Source of the DNA: Phycisphaerales bacterium
Lineage (GTDB): Bacteria; Planctomycetota; Phycisphaerae; Phycisphaerales; UBA1924
Length of the DNA stretch: 64,000 bases
NCBI GenBank assembly: GCA_029260455.1
Contig: JAJDDF010000011.1
Location: 1-64,000, forward strand
Reading direction: 5' to 3'
The notes below the pieces were generated by a model. The model did no database searches and had not been told where the DNA came from. It worked only from the letters and a program-made list of their open reading frames with translations. Positions 25,929 to 33,330 of this stretch are shown here, one piece after another. A program made the position numbers and the translations under genes. The stretch's first letter is position 1; each line of letters starts with the position of its first letter.

Positions 25929-26428
25929 GTGACAACCTGCTCTGGGGAATCGGGCTCATGGCGGGCGCAGTGATGTTGTTCCTGCTTGAGCTATTCGTGC
26001 CCTCAGGGGGCGTCATCGGGCTGACCGCATTTGCAATTGCGATCGCCGGGGTTGTTGCCTTCTGGATGGAAGGCTCTGCGTGGGGGCTTGCGAGCACCAT
26101 CAGCGTCATCGTGCTCGTGCCTCTTGCTTTCAACTTTGCGCTGCGCATCATGCCCAATACACCCTTCGGTCGTCGCCTGATTCTGGGTGATGAAGATGAT
26201 GAAGAGGCGCTTGCGCTGCGCGCTCAGGCTGAGGCGGATCGTCATGAGCGCGAGCGCGCCCTGATCGGCGCCGAAGGTGTTGCGCTGACCGATCTGCGTC
26301 CTGTTGGATCTGCAAAGTTCGACGGGCAGCGCCTAGAGGTCCTCGCAGAGACAGGCCTCATCAAGGCCGGCACGCACCTCCGGGTGACCAGAGTGGAAGG
26401 CACACAGGTCAAGGTGCGCGGCATCTAA
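25925..26428 (+). CDS. short NfeD family protein
   Basis: A 167-residue protein beginning at GTG within a GTGA overlap with the previous gene. Two or three hydrophobic helices (L-L-W-G-I-G-L-M-A-G-A-V-M-L-F-L-L, then V-I-G-L-T-A-F-A-I-A-I-A-G-V-V and S-V-I-V-L-V-P-L-A) precede a charged linker and a C-terminal OB-like barrel: L-I-G-A-E-G-V-A-L-T-D-L-R-P-V-G-S-A-K-F, ending V-T-R-V-E-G-T-Q-V-K-V. It lacks the protease domain, so it corresponds to the C-terminal half of its neighbour and the two probably arose by partial duplication or act together. Translational coupling supports a complex. Confidence 0.85.
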   Translation: MSDNLLWGIGLMAGAVMLFLLELFVPSGGVIGLTAFAIAIAGVVAFWMEGSAWGLASTISVIVLVPLAFNFALRIMPNTPFGRRLILGDEDDEEALALRAQAEADRHERERALIGAEGVALTDLRPVGSAKFDGQRLEVLAETGLIKAGTHLRVTRVEGTQVKVRGI

Positions 26429-26454
26429 TTGAATCAGCATTCGGCATTACAAAA

Positions 26455-26483
26455 AGCAAAAGGCCCGGGGGTTACCCAGGCCT
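26455..26483 (-). terminator. rho-independent terminator (minus strand)
   Basis: Minus strand: AGGCCTGGG-TAACC-CCCGGGCCT followed by TTTGCTTTTTG, located 80 nt past the stop at 26564. It is also positioned to end the plus-strand NfeD transcript. Confidence 0.75.
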
Positions 26484-26563
26484 GGTTCGCTTGCACCTTG
26501 TGTTGTCAGATCGGATCACATGCTTCCGAGTCAGTCGGAAGTTTCGCCGTCATGTGCAGAGCA

Positions 26564-27346
26564 TCAATCAAAGAGATCGTTTGACGCCGGTGGGAGCGCG
26601 GCATGACGCTGTGGGGTGCCTTCTGGGATGTGCAGGCCAGCTTGGTTTTTCAAGAGCAACGTATTGCCACCGTACCAACCGTAAAGGTCTGCGTTGTTTT
26701 CTATAATCATCAAGCCATTTGATGACACGACCGAGGCACATACTTGGGCGTTATTCTGGATGCGAAAATCTTTGCAGCTCAGGTTCACAAACATCACTCG
26801 GTTCGGATCCCAGGAATCCATATTGATGTCGACATTGTTATCGATGGTGGCGTCTCTGCCACAGTAGATGAGCAAGCTCGCACCTTCCAGCAGTTCGATG
26901 TTGACATAGTTCTTGATCATCAACTGTTCTTCTGCGAAGATCACCACATCGCCAGATATCTGCAGCGTGTGATCATTCTGCACGGTGAGATATTCACAAC
27001 GGAAAGAGCTGGAAATCACTGTGGTGCTGTTGCCGTCGTAGATCACCACATCACCCGCGTCTGGCAGGCCTTCGGGTTCCTCGGGCATTTCAGGTTCCGC
27101 GTCCTCGATGACTTCCGGTGCCGGGCCGATGTTATCACCCCCGTATTGGCCATCGGCAATATTCCATGTATCAAATGTTGGGTTATCTTCAAGCGTGGGT
27201 GCGTCCTTCACAGGAAGCTGGCCCGCATTGGCCAAGCCAAATTCGACAGGCATGCTTGTCTGAGAAGCCATCGAAATGCTGCTTATCCCCAAGGCGGCGA
27301 CTATCACAGACAATGCAGTGATTTTTGATGAAGTGTACTTGTGCAT
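26564..27346 (-). CDS. exported protein with DUF7305-like repeated beta domain
   Basis: A 260-residue secreted protein. After a signal peptide (V-A-A-L-G-I-S-S-I-S-M-A-S) and an acidic Pro/Glu linker (E-D-A-E-P-E-M-P-E-E-P-E-G-L-P) comes a domain of stacked short strands: L-T-V-Q-N-D-H-T-L-Q-I-S-G-D-V-V-I-F, M-I-K-N-Y-V-N-I-E-L-L-E-G-A-S-L-L-I-Y and I-I-E-N-N-A-D-L-Y-G-W-Y-G. This pattern, with recurring N-N or K-N before hydrophobic strands and a G-W-Y-G turn, is that of DUF7305 domains found in pilus-associated or surface proteins. It lies opposite to the NfeD and FloA genes, so it may not belong to that operon. AAGGAA precedes the ATG. Confidence 0.65.
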   Translation of the reverse strand: MHKYTSSKITALSVIVAALGISSISMASQTSMPVEFGLANAGQLPVKDAPTLEDNPTFDTWNIADGQYGGDNIGPAPEVIEDAEPEMPEEPEGLPDAGDVVIYDGNSTTVISSSFRCEYLTVQNDHTLQISGDVVIFAEEQLMIKNYVNIELLEGASLLIYCGRDATIDNNVDINMDSWDPNRVMFVNLSCKDFRIQNNAQVCASVVSSNGLMIIENNADLYGWYGGNTLLLKNQAGLHIPEGTPQRHAALPPASNDLFD

Positions 27347-27597
27347 GAGCGGGTTCCTTGGAGGAGGGTGTGTCCGTAGGTGTCTCGTTGGCATCCTTGC
27401 CGGACACTCAACTTTTCCATATTTTCTGTGTGGGCGAAAGCTTCTGCTAGAAAGATGTGGTGATACGCCTCCGACTGCGCCGGGTATTCCGCCTGTGCGG
27501 TCCCAGGCGCGCTGTGCAGGACTTCTCGAGCCCCGGTACGATCGGCGGACGTCGCTGCCCGGAGTGAGCCGGGGCCGAGTCAGGAGAAACCACCGCC

Positions 27598-28608
27598 ATG
27601 TCCACGCCAGTCATTGTTGCGATCGCCATCGTCGTTGGCATTATCGCCCTCTTCATCTTTGTCTTTGTGCTTCAGTTCCTGAACCTCTATATCCAGGCCT
27701 GGTTCAGTGGCGCGAAAGTCTCACTGCTCGATCTGATCGGGATGAAGTTTCGAAAGGTCGATCCCAAGACGATCGTCTTTGCCCGCATCCGGGCTGTGAA
27801 GGCGGGACTTGATGTGCCCACCGCGCAACTTGAGACGCATTATCTTTCAGGCGGTCGTGTGCCTTCGGTGATTAGCGCGCTCATCGCAGCGGACCGTGCA
27901 AAAATCGAATTGCTCTTTGATACGGCGTGTGCAATTGACCTCGCGGGGCGAGACATCCTGCGCGCTGTGCAGATGTCCGTTGATCCGCAGGTCATTGATG
28001 TGCCCAATCCAAAACTCGGCAGGCCGACGATTGACGCAATCGCAAAGGATGGCATTCAACTTCGGGCGCGGGCGCGCGTGACCGTGCGCGCTAATATCGC
28101 CCGGCTTGTTGGCGGTGCAACAGAAGAAACAATCGTGGCTCGCGTTGGCGAAGGCATCGTCTCGACCATTGGTTCATCTGCGACGCACAAGCATGTGCTC
28201 GAAAACCCGGATCGCATCTCAAAAACTGTGCTTGAGCGCGGTCTCGATTCGGGGACGGCCTTTGAGATTCTCTCGATCGATATCGCGGATATTGATGTGG
28301 GTGAAAATATTGGTGCGAAGCTGCAGGAAGATCAGGCGGAGGCCGACAAGAAGCGCTTTCAGGCAGAAGCAGAAGGCCGCCGCGCGATGGCGGTTGCCGC
28401 TGAGCAGGAGCACACCGCGGAGGCGCAGCGGAACCGGGCGCTCGTGGTGCTTGCAGAAGCCGAAGTGCCCAAGGCGATGGCGGAGGCGTTTCGCATGGGC
28501 CACATGGGCATCATGGATTACTACCGCATGAAGAATGTGGTGTCTGATACCGCGATGCGATCTTCCATTGCCGGTGAAGGCACGGGCGATGGGAAGTCGC
28601 CGGGCTAA
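27598..28608 (+). CDS. floA: flotillin-like protein FloA
   Basis: A 336-residue membrane-scaffold protein. N-terminal hydrophobic hairpin ([21 protein letters not shown]), SPFH-like region with [32 protein letters not shown] near residue 150, [10 protein letters not shown], then [19 protein letters not shown] and an Ala/Glu-rich coiled coil. Length and motifs match bacterial FloA (YqfA), which organises membrane microdomains, usually beside NfeD as here. AGGAGA 8 nt before the ATG sets the start. Confidence 0.94.
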   Translation: MSTPVIVAIAIVVGIIALFIFVFVLQFLNLYIQAWFSGAKVSLLDLIGMKFRKVDPKTIVFARIRAVKAGLDVPTAQLETHYLSGGRVPSVISALIAADRAKIELLFDTACAIDLAGRDILRAVQMSVDPQVIDVPNPKLGRPTIDAIAKDGIQLRARARVTVRANIARLVGGATEETIVARVGEGIVSTIGSSATHKHVLENPDRISKTVLERGLDSGTAFEILSIDIADIDVGENIGAKLQEDQAEADKKRFQAEAEGRRAMAVAAEQEHTAEAQRNRALVVLAEAEVPKAMAEAFRMGHMGIMDYYRMKNVVSDTAMRSSIAGEGTGDGKSPG

Positions 28609-28622
28609 GTACACCCGATTGA

Positions 28623-29246
28623 TTATCGCGTACCCCGTGCGTGCTTTGCAATTTCAGCTAATCGTCTTCGGCGTGTGGGTTCATCAGACATGGTGCCCGC
28701 GTCATCATGAGCCGCTTCGCGCACGATTGGTACTGGCAGAACACTGTGCAAGGTTTTGTGCTTAGGCTCATCGGCGGTGTATACGCGGTCGTCGATGCGT
28801 TTACTGATGAGTGAGGCAGGCACGCGCGTTTCGTCACTTGCATGTTGCGGTGCATGCGTTATTGACGGCGGTTTCTGATCCACGCTGCGCAGGCTTGGGG
28901 GCGTGCCAATATAGAAGATCGTGCCGGGCGGAATGACCGGCGCAGCGCCCCATGCGGTAGGTACATAGATCGAGCGATCAAACTGTGCATAAAGCGCGCC
29001 CGATACTCGATAGAACATGCCATCCGGTCCCTGATACACCTGTTCAAAGGCGACACCCTGCTGCAAGTCGCCCGAAGGCACGCGCAATGACATGCGCAAA
29101 GGGTCGGCATCGCCGATGCCTTGTTCGACTGGCGTCAGAGTGTTTTCTGGCGCAGCGGCACTCGATTGTGCCCACACGGGCGAGCACAGTGAAAAGAGCC
29201 CGATGCAGGCTGCGCTGATCCTGATTGGCCGCGTGCGCACGTTCAT
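28623..29246 (-). CDS. hypothetical exported protein
   Basis: A 207-residue protein with a signal peptide (I-S-A-A-C-I-G-L-F-S-L-C-S-P-V-W-A-Q). The middle contains F-Y-R-V-S-G-A-L-Y-A-Q-F-D-R-S-I-Y-V-P-T, which resembles the repeated unit F-E-V-S-G-Q-V-F-A-Y-R-G-R-N-Y-L-L-P-T of the exported protein at 59217. The C-terminal 60 residues are basic and polar (T-R-R-R-R-L-A-E-I-A-K-H) without recognised fold. It is convergent with floA, 14 nt apart. ATG 29246 gives a normal signal peptide; ATG 29255 is an alternative. No family recognised. Confidence 0.6.
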   Translation of the reverse strand: MNVRTRPIRISAACIGLFSLCSPVWAQSSAAAPENTLTPVEQGIGDADPLRMSLRVPSGDLQQGVAFEQVYQGPDGMFYRVSGALYAQFDRSIYVPTAWGAAPVIPPGTIFYIGTPPSLRSVDQKPPSITHAPQHASDETRVPASLISKRIDDRVYTADEPKHKTLHSVLPVPIVREAAHDDAGTMSDEPTRRRRLAEIAKHARGTR

Positions 29247-29308
29247 GTATTCCATATCGGCACCGTGACCCAACATGCTCAGGCACAAGGTTGTGAATTG
29301 CGAAGCGG

Positions 29309-29764
29309 CTATCGGGTTGCGGGCATGCGCTCCGCGACGAGGCCGATCAGTTCCGCGAGGGTCAGACTGCCAACTGCGGTAAGGAAGGCTGCGTCCATAC
29401 GATCGTTGATCACCCCAAGGGCTTCGCGTCCCGGGGCATCAGCAGGGTTCAGGATGACCGGAGGTTCAATTGGCGCTGGAATCGATTCGTCGGGCTGATC
29501 CTGGGCTTCCATGGCCTGGATCACTTCAGTGAGGTACAGGTCCTGCGGGTCGCGGATGAGGCGATAGCCCCCCCCCGCACCGACCTTGGATTCAAGGATT
29601 TCGCCTGATTTCAGGGCCAGCAGGATGGATTCGAGGAACTTCCCGGGCATATTTTCATGCTCGGCGATCTCACGCGATTGCAGAAACGCGCGTTCCGTGC
29701 GGGTACGCTGGGTGAGGTGGACGAGCGCCATGATGCCGTATTCGACTTTCTTAGTGAGTCGCAT
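29309..29764 (-). CDS. Rrf2-family transcriptional regulator without Fe-S cysteines
   Basis: A 151-residue winged-helix protein. Start M-R-L-T-K-K-V-E-Y-G-I-M-A-L-V-H-L is the Rrf2 N-terminus; recognition region R-E-I-A-E-H-E-N-M-P-G-K-F-L-E-S-I-L, wing G-A-G-G-G-Y-R-L, and Y-L-T-E-V-I-Q-A-M-E-A follow. IscR, NsrR and RirA use three cysteines in the wing-proximal helix; this protein contains no Cys at all, so it would not sense through an Fe-S cluster of that type. Acidic Pro-rich linker after residue 85. No iron-sulfur or cysteine operon is adjacent. ATG 29764 has no ribosome site but TACAGT ends 5 nt upstream. Confidence 0.87.
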   Translation of the reverse strand: MRLTKKVEYGIMALVHLTQRTRTERAFLQSREIAEHENMPGKFLESILLALKSGEILESKVGAGGGYRLIRDPQDLYLTEVIQAMEAQDQPDESIPAPIEPPVILNPADAPGREALGVINDRMDAAFLTAVGSLTLAELIGLVAERMPATR

Positions 29765-29769
29765 TGGTG

Positions 29770-29775
29770 ACTGTA
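29770..29775 (-). promoter_or_regulatory. -10 box TACAGT, leaderless arrangement for the Rrf2 gene
   Basis: Minus strand GGGAATACAGT; the box ends 5 nt before the ATG at 29764. Confidence 0.45.
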
Positions 29776-29852
29776 TTCCCGTGCTGAGGATCATTGGTTA
29801 CCTGCTTCGGACTTGGTGAACCGTAGGCTCTAACCACCAGTTGACAATGGAC

Positions 29853-30806
29853 TTACAGGAGGATTCTGAGTTCAACGATGAGACCCTGTTCCGGTTTTTC
29901 CACCGGGAGGGTCTGTAACGCCTCGCCCGTCGCCCGCCACCGATACACCGCAGTGGAAATGGGTTCGTCGACGGCCCGGTAGCCAGTTGACTCGACAAGC
30001 TCGACTTTCCGCACTTTTCCCCCACGGTCAAAGTGGATACGCACGAGAGGGTCTTTGGGGTCCGCCGTCAGTTCCATGTAGTGCGAGAAGCGTGGCCGAA
30101 CTGTGTGAATTTCGAGTCCCGAGGCTGCGATGGGGTGCCCGAGGTCATCGGAGTCGATGTCGGGCAGGGTTGTGGTCGGGGGTGCTTCGCGATTGGCGAT
30201 GTGCCCGGGTTCTGCTGGGGGAGGCATTGATAGTGGGGTTTTGGGGGCTGGGGGCGTTTTTGGTGCTGCGGCGATGACCTGATCTTGCGTAGGGGATTGC
30301 GTATCAGCAGGATTTGCGCGATCCGATGAGGTTTTCGCTGCGATTGGCAGGCGGAGGGTGCCCGCAAGGGAACGGGCAAGATTGATGATGTCCTGAGCGA
30401 CCTGCTGAGTGGCAGCTTGCGCCTCGGTAACGCTTCGAGATGCCGCCTGCGCGAGCGTGCGCATCTCAGCTTCCGTGGGCATGGACGGTGGCGGCGTCGG
30501 CGGCGTGACCTTGACAGTTGGCATGGGTTGATCAGCAGTTTGCCCGGCCTGATCGATTGAGGATTCGGGTGCGTTCATGGCGCGAAAGGTGTCGTAACCA
30601 ATCCACGCAATTGCAGTAGTGGATGTTGAGCGCTCGATGCCGAGGCGCAGGGGATTTGGCGCATCTTCGGGCGGCGAGAGATGGGCTTGTGCAGTTGGTT
30701 CTAGGGGCAATGGGCGCTGCGCAACGATGAGCGCGGTCGTGACATGGAGGATGAGCGAGATGACGATCGCGAGGAGGATCGGAATGGAACGCATCTCGGC
30801 GGGCAT
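29853..30806 (-). CDS. TonB-like energy-transduction protein
   Basis: A 317-residue protein with one N-terminal helix (I-P-I-L-L-A-I-V-I-S-L-I-L-H-V-T-T-A-L), a long Pro/Ala/Thr-rich periplasmic linker (T-P-P-T-P-P-P-S-M-P-T and P-K-T-P-P-A-P-K-T-P), and a C-terminal TonB-like fold: V-R-I-H-F-D-R-G-G-K-V-R-K-V-E-L-V-E-S-T-G-Y, then V-Y-R-W-R-A-T-G. The conserved His in the membrane helix (L-I-L-H-V) is in the position used by TonB for proton coupling. No ExbB is nearby; an ExbD gene is 20 kb away (49733). ATG 30806 taken; ATG 30794 is possible. Confidence 0.75.
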   Translation of the reverse strand: MPAEMRSIPILLAIVISLILHVTTALIVAQRPLPLEPTAQAHLSPPEDAPNPLRLGIERSTSTTAIAWIGYDTFRAMNAPESSIDQAGQTADQPMPTVKVTPPTPPPSMPTEAEMRTLAQAASRSVTEAQAATQQVAQDIINLARSLAGTLRLPIAAKTSSDRANPADTQSPTQDQVIAAAPKTPPAPKTPLSMPPPAEPGHIANREAPPTTTLPDIDSDDLGHPIAASGLEIHTVRPRFSHYMELTADPKDPLVRIHFDRGGKVRKVELVESTGYRAVDEPISTAVYRWRATGEALQTLPVEKPEQGLIVELRILL

Positions 30807-30931
30807 GGTGGAAGGGTAGGCAATCTGGGCGGCAGGATGCCACTCCGATTTTCGGAACAACCCTTGATCACACAATCCCCATGTCCGATACTGATCCGAG
30901 TATTTCTTGAATGGTTTTGAGGAGATTTTTC

Positions 30932-31990
30932 ATGTCGCAACGCAAGTTTCGTTGGGCGCCAGTTGGCGTTGCCATTGTCATTGTCACTACGGGCCTCTTG
31001 ATCGCCGGGCCGCTTGATCCGCCCGCGGGCCCGATCGCGCCGACGCCCGGGCCCGAGCCGCGGGTTGCGATCAATCAAGAGAACACGCCGGGCGATGCGG
31101 ACAGCCTTTTCAAGATCACCCAGCCGGGGAGTTATTACCTGGAAGGCAACATCACAGGTGTCGTGGGCAAGCACGGCATCGAGATCGTTTCCGGTGGCGT
31201 CACACTCGACCTCAACGGCTTTGACCTGCAGGGTGTCGCAGGATCGCTCGATGGAGTGACCGCCACCGTGCCCGCCCTGCGGAATCTCGCCGTCGTCAAT
31301 GGCTCAGTCCGCGACTGGGGCGGTGCGGGCGTAACCCTCGTATTTTCGCTCAATTGCCGCATTGCTGACGTGCTTGCCGATAGCAATGGCGGTGACGGAA
31401 TCGCCAACGGGGCAGGCAGCACGACCTCGAACTGCTCTTCGTTTGACAACTCCGCCAGAGGCTTCAAATTCGATGGCACCTGTACGGTCTCGAACTGCGT
31501 GGCATCAGCCAACACCGGCGACGGCTTTTTCGTCGGTACCGCTAGCACAGTCGTCAACTGTACGGCGACCCTCAACTCGGGCAGCGGCATCAGCACCGGG
31601 TTCAGCAACGGTTGCTCGATCACCGATTGCACCGCCCGAGATAACACCCTCGACGGCATCCGGTGCGGTTCCGGTTGCGTGATCCGCGGCAACATGTGCA
31701 GTTTCAACGGCTTCGTCGGCGACGGCGCGGGTATCCACGCAGTGGGCACCGACAACCGCATCGAGGGCAACAACTGCACTGACGCCGACCGCGGCATTGA
31801 CGTGGACGCAGGCGGCAACATCATCGTCAGGAACACTTGTTCGGGCAATACGACCAACTGGAGTTTCGTCGCGAACAATTTTTATAGCAGCATCGTCAAT
31901 CGCGCGGGGGCGACGACGCTGTCCGTGAATGGCGACTCTGCGGTCAGCACGCTCGGCACGGTCGACCACAACGCGAATTTCACGTATTGA
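30932..31990 (+). CDS. exported right-handed beta-helix protein
   Basis: A 352-residue secreted protein. N-terminal hydrophobic segment (V-G-V-A-I-V-I-V-T-T-G-L-L-I-A-G), then P-G-S-Y-Y-L-E-G-N-I-T-G-V, G-V-T-L-D-L-N-G-F-D-L, and a ladder of about 23-residue turns such as N-C-V-A-S-A-N-T-G-D-G-F, N-C-T-A-T-L-N-S-G-S-G-I and D-C-T-A-R-D-N-T-L-D-G-I. These are parallel beta-helix repeats like those of NosD and pectate-lyase-type proteins, with Cys regularly placed on one face. There is no clear catalytic triad and no CTERM tail. GGAGA 8 nt before ATG 30932. The next gene follows 16 nt later and is probably in the same operon. Confidence 0.8.
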   Translation: MSQRKFRWAPVGVAIVIVTTGLLIAGPLDPPAGPIAPTPGPEPRVAINQENTPGDADSLFKITQPGSYYLEGNITGVVGKHGIEIVSGGVTLDLNGFDLQGVAGSLDGVTATVPALRNLAVVNGSVRDWGGAGVTLVFSLNCRIADVLADSNGGDGIANGAGSTTSNCSSFDNSARGFKFDGTCTVSNCVASANTGDGFFVGTASTVVNCTATLNSGSGISTGFSNGCSITDCTARDNTLDGIRCGSGCVIRGNMCSFNGFVGDGAGIHAVGTDNRIEGNNCTDADRGIDVDAGGNIIVRNTCSGNTTNWSFVANNFYSSIVNRAGATTLSVNGDSAVSTLGTVDHNANFTY

Positions 31991-32006
31991 GAGAATGGGT
32001 ATTGCA

Positions 32007-32654
32007 ATGAACAGGAAAGCACCAATCACCATCGGCGTCCTCATCGCCAGCGGCCTTGCGCTTGGCATGTCCAATGTTTCAACAACCGACAAGTGGTCGT
32101 GGGGCGAGAACATCGGCTTTATGAACTGGCGCGACGCTGGCACACCCATCGGCAACCAAGGCGCGAGCTTCGATGGTGATCATCTGTCGGGGTTCGTCTG
32201 GTGTGAGAACCTCGGCTGGATGAACGTGGGCAATGGCAGCGGGCCCTACCCAAACGACACCGGACTGCGGTTCGGCGTCAACATCGAACCGGATGACCGC
32301 CTGAGCGGATTCGCGTGGCTGGAGAATGCCGGCTGGGTGAACTTCGATGGCGGGACAATGGCGGGGCCGCCCAACCCGGCCCGCATCGAGAACGGACGGC
32401 TCAAGGGCTTCGCCTGGGGTGAGAACATCGGCTGGGTCAACCTTGATAATGCCAGTGTGTTCGTCGGCATCGCGTGCGCTGCTGATGTCAACAGTGACGG
32501 CGCTGTCAATCTTGACGACCTGCAGCTCATGCTCTTCGGCTTCGGATCGGGCCCTGGCGCCCAGCTCCTCGATGGCGATGTGAATGGCGATGGATTCACG
32601 AATCTGGATGATTTGCAGTTGCTGCTGTTCAACTTTGGATTTGTGTGTTATTGA
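32007..32654 (+). CDS. exported WGENIGW-repeat protein with dockerin-like repeats
   Basis: A 215-residue secreted protein following the beta-helix gene by 16 nt. Signal or anchor T-I-G-V-L-I-A-S-G-L-A-L-G. The body is built from repeats of the type S-G-F-x-W-x-E-N-x-G-W-x-N: K-W-S-W-G-E-N-I-G-F-M-N-W, F-V-W-C-E-N-L-G-W-M-N-V, F-A-W-L-E-N-A-G-W-V-N-F and F-A-W-G-E-N-I-G-W-V-N-L. The C-terminus has two dockerin-like units (D-V-N-S-D-G-A-V-N-L-D-D-L-Q and G-D-V-N-G-D-G-F-T-N-L-D-D-L-Q). The repeats are known from bacterial surface proteins, but their ligand is not established. Confidence 0.78.
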   Translation: MNRKAPITIGVLIASGLALGMSNVSTTDKWSWGENIGFMNWRDAGTPIGNQGASFDGDHLSGFVWCENLGWMNVGNGSGPYPNDTGLRFGVNIEPDDRLSGFAWLENAGWVNFDGGTMAGPPNPARIENGRLKGFAWGENIGWVNLDNASVFVGIACAADVNSDGAVNLDDLQLMLFGFGSGPGAQLLDGDVNGDGFTNLDDLQLLLFNFGFVCY

Positions 32655-32671
32655 GGGGGAAGTAGGAAATA

Positions 32672-32694
32672 CAGGTCGGAGGCCTGTGCCACCA
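32672..32694. repeat. ACAGG...CCTGT dispersed repeat
   Basis: ACAGGTCGGAGGCCTGTGCCACCAAG; related copy at 54751-54775 (GACAGGCGAGATGCCTGTCCTACCAAG). Confidence 0.6.
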
Positions 32695-32700
32695 AGATCA

Positions 32701-32718
32701 AAAAACCCCCGCTTGGGG
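32701..32718 (-). terminator. rho-independent terminator after smpB
   Basis: Minus strand: CCCC-AAGC-GGGGG followed by TTTTT. Short stem, but correctly placed 70 nt past the smpB stop. Confidence 0.6.
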
Positions 32719-32760
32719 CTAGCGCGTCGGTCCTGCTCTCCAGCCATTGCCCATTGACTT

Positions 32761-32795
32761 CTTCTCTGTGCCCTCCGTGGCTCTGTGGTTAGATT
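32761..32795. repeat. CACAGAG-type dispersed repeat, copy 2 (inverted)
   Basis: TTCTCTGTGCCCTCCGTGGCTCTGTGGTTAGATTC; it overlaps the last codons of smpB at its right end. Confidence 0.6.
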
Positions 32796-33280
32796 CTTTT
32801 TCTTGTCATCGCACGTTCAATCGCACGATCCGCTTCGCGATCCTTGATCGTGTTCCGCTTGTCAAATTGCTTCTTGCCGCGTGCCACCGCGATCTGCAAC
32901 TTCGCAAGGCCATCCTTGAAATACATTTTCATGGGCACGATTGTTACGCCGCGAATCTGTGTTTCTCTTACCAGCTGAGCAATCTCGCGCTTGTGTGCAA
33001 GGAGCAATCGCGTGCGCGTGGTGTTGTGCTGAAATGCCTTGGCCGCGTGTGTGTATTCTGCAATATGCACCGAGTGCAGCCACAAGCTGGGCGGCCCCGC
33101 CCCCTGCACGCGCACATACCCCTCCTTGAGTGACACCTTGCCTTCCCGCGCGCTCTTTACTTCCGTGCCAAGCAGCTTGATGCCCACCTCGAGCGTGTGA
33201 TCAATGTGATAGTCAAACCGTGCCTTGCGGTTTTCAATCGTTGGCGAAGTGTTGTGTTTTTTCTTACCGCCCTTGGCCAT
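32789..33280 (-). CDS. smpB: SsrA (tmRNA)-binding protein
   Basis: A 163-residue protein that brings tmRNA to stalled ribosomes. Seen: N-R-K-A-R-F-D-Y-H-I-D-H-T-L-E-V-G-I-K-L-L-G-T-E-V-K-S, R-E-G-K-V-S-L-K-E-G-Y-V, H-S-V-H-I-A-E-Y, K-R-E-I-A-Q-L, and the C-terminal basic tail R-G-K-K-Q-F-D-K-R-N-T-I-K-D-R-E-A-D-R that folds in the decoding centre. Length is typical. ATG 33280 with GGGGT about 6 nt upstream. The gene end overlaps a dispersed repeat by a few bases. The ssrA gene itself is not in the window. Confidence 0.96.
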   Translation of the reverse strand: MAKGGKKKHNTSPTIENRKARFDYHIDHTLEVGIKLLGTEVKSAREGKVSLKEGYVRVQGAGPPSLWLHSVHIAEYTHAAKAFQHNTTRTRLLLAHKREIAQLVRETQIRGVTIVPMKMYFKDGLAKLQIAVARGKKQFDKRNTIKDREADRAIERAMTRKRI

Positions 33281-33316
33281 GCTTACCCCAGGTGAAACGT
33301 TTGCAAGCGATGAGTC

Positions 33317-33322
33317 TATGAT
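33317..33322 (+). promoter_or_regulatory. -10 box TATGAT, leaderless arrangement for mqnD-like gene
   Basis: TATGAT ends 8 nt before ATG 33331; no Shine-Dalgarno between. Confidence 0.5.
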
Positions 33323-33330
33323 CCATACCT

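Noticed and set aside
30911-32654. CRISPR array suggested by regular repeats around 31400-31800
   Set aside because: The periodicity is in protein (beta-helix turns) and the DNA repeats are not identical; no spacers.
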